Assembly: GCA_964036045.1 (NCBI GenBank)
Contig: OZ038379.1
Span: forward strand, 186,086,495-186,150,494
Direction: 5' to 3'
Length of the DNA stretch: 64,000 nucleotides
Source of the DNA: Eutreptiella sp. 'Long Island Sound 2002'
Taxonomy: Eukaryota; Euglenozoa; Euglenophyceae; Eutreptiales; Eutreptiaceae
Positions 63,240-64,000 of the stretch are shown piece after piece. The stretch's first letter is position 1, and each line of letters begins with the position of its first letter. A program made the position numbers and the translations under genes. The notes beneath the pieces were generated by a model. It did no database searches. It was not told the DNA's origin and saw only the letters and a list, made by a program, of their open reading frames with translations.

Positions 63240-64000
63240 CTACAGATGAGGAAGATTGAGGAAACACAGGATCACTGCACGATAACGCAAGGTACTGTGG
63301 CCAGGGAAGCATCATCACAAAATTTGACACCTGATTTTGACTGGTTTCATAAAGTAGGATCCAGGGCATTCACTCCCTTCCGATCACTCCCTTCCGAAAC
63401 AGGTGATTAAGTGCACGGAGAGACAAATCCTCTCCATTGAGAAAAGCGCAGTGCTGCACTAGTCCGATGTATATGGGGGGGGGGGGGGGGTAGGTTGCAT
63501 CATATTAGTGTTTCAGCACTTTTGTTACCTAATACCATTGTTTAGGTTTTTTTGTCCGGTGCACCCCGATCACCCTAGCCTGGGCATGGGACCCACCAAC
63601 CTCAACGTGCTTGCAATGGGGGGCTGTTCAACACGGCGTGGAAGTGGTTTTCTAGCTTTGGTTCAAATTTTTGAAAAGAAAAAAGACTTAAATTTAAGCG
63701 CCATTTAAGCACTGTCTATCGCACTTCTTTGAGCGCAATTTGAGCAACTTCTTTGAGCCTTGTTTGAACGTAGGGAGGAGGGACTAGTAGTGATGCATCG
63801 AGACACCCCACAAACCTCCTTGCCCACCCACGTCACCGACTCCCGTGGCTCCAAATTGCTTTTGCAGCTAATCAGGAATCCGGCCAGAGTTCCACTTAAG
63901 GTGGGGGGTCCTGAGGGGGGTGGGTGGGTGCCCCCCCCCCCCCCCCTGCTGGTGCCGAGTTTTTTTTGGTCTAAACCAATTGGCGCCAGAAAAAAATTTT
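63240..64000. other. Unassigned right end
   Basis: No gene recognised. Poly-G at 63475-63490 and poly-C at 63931-63946 are simple repeats. Confidence 0.5.

Overview
The window is eukaryotic nuclear DNA made almost entirely of LTR retrotransposons. The evidence is Ty3/gypsy (Metaviridae, chromovirus-type) polyproteins ending in chromodomain-like modules, initiator-Met-tRNA-like primer binding sites, 5-bp target duplications, and at the right end a gene with splice-acceptor and splice-donor signals and Ser/Pro-rich linkers. Nothing looks bacterial. The repeat load and the Ser/Pro-rich surface-type gene would suit a large-genome alga or other protist, but the sequence alone does not fix the taxon.

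Layout. 1-2267: no recognised gene. 2268-12540: element A, a minus-strand retrotransposon with two 480-bp LTRs and a single gag-pol frame broken by stops. 12541-13440: unassigned. 13441-50356: a nest of four retroelements. Element E, a truncated and decayed outer fragment, was invaded by element C (target duplication GAGGA). C was invaded by element D (GCGAC) and by element B (GTCGG; plus strand, 20573-31352, almost intact, LTRs with two differences in 533 bp). One later inversion of about 15.65 kb (34434-50087), with breakpoints inside D gag and E protease, explains why halves of C, D and E lie in opposite orientations. 50825-59085: a tandem array of 2774-bp units carrying an unknown basic ORF; two of the three units hold a 181-bp-arm palindrome. 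59139-60022 and 63030-63239: exon-like pieces of one or two host genes, minus strand.

How the retroelement genes work together. Gag (capsid plus a zinc-binding motif) and Pol are collinear. Pol carries an aspartic protease, a Dam/DIRS-methyltransferase-like domain in an unusual place, reverse transcriptase, RNase H, integrase and a chromodomain-like tail. In A, B and D, gag and pol are in the same frame and separated by an in-frame UAG followed by GGR or GGG; in B the UAG is followed by an 8-bp hairpin whose loop can pair back to the stop region. This looks like gammaretrovirus-style stop-codon readthrough. In A and B the gag frame opens inside the LTR and runs through the primer binding site. 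C and D have LTRs with unusual AG...CT ends, an HIDD reverse-transcriptase box, and a very similar structured 3' untranslated region.

All calls come from reading the sequence. Domain names rest on motif recognition, and no database search was run.
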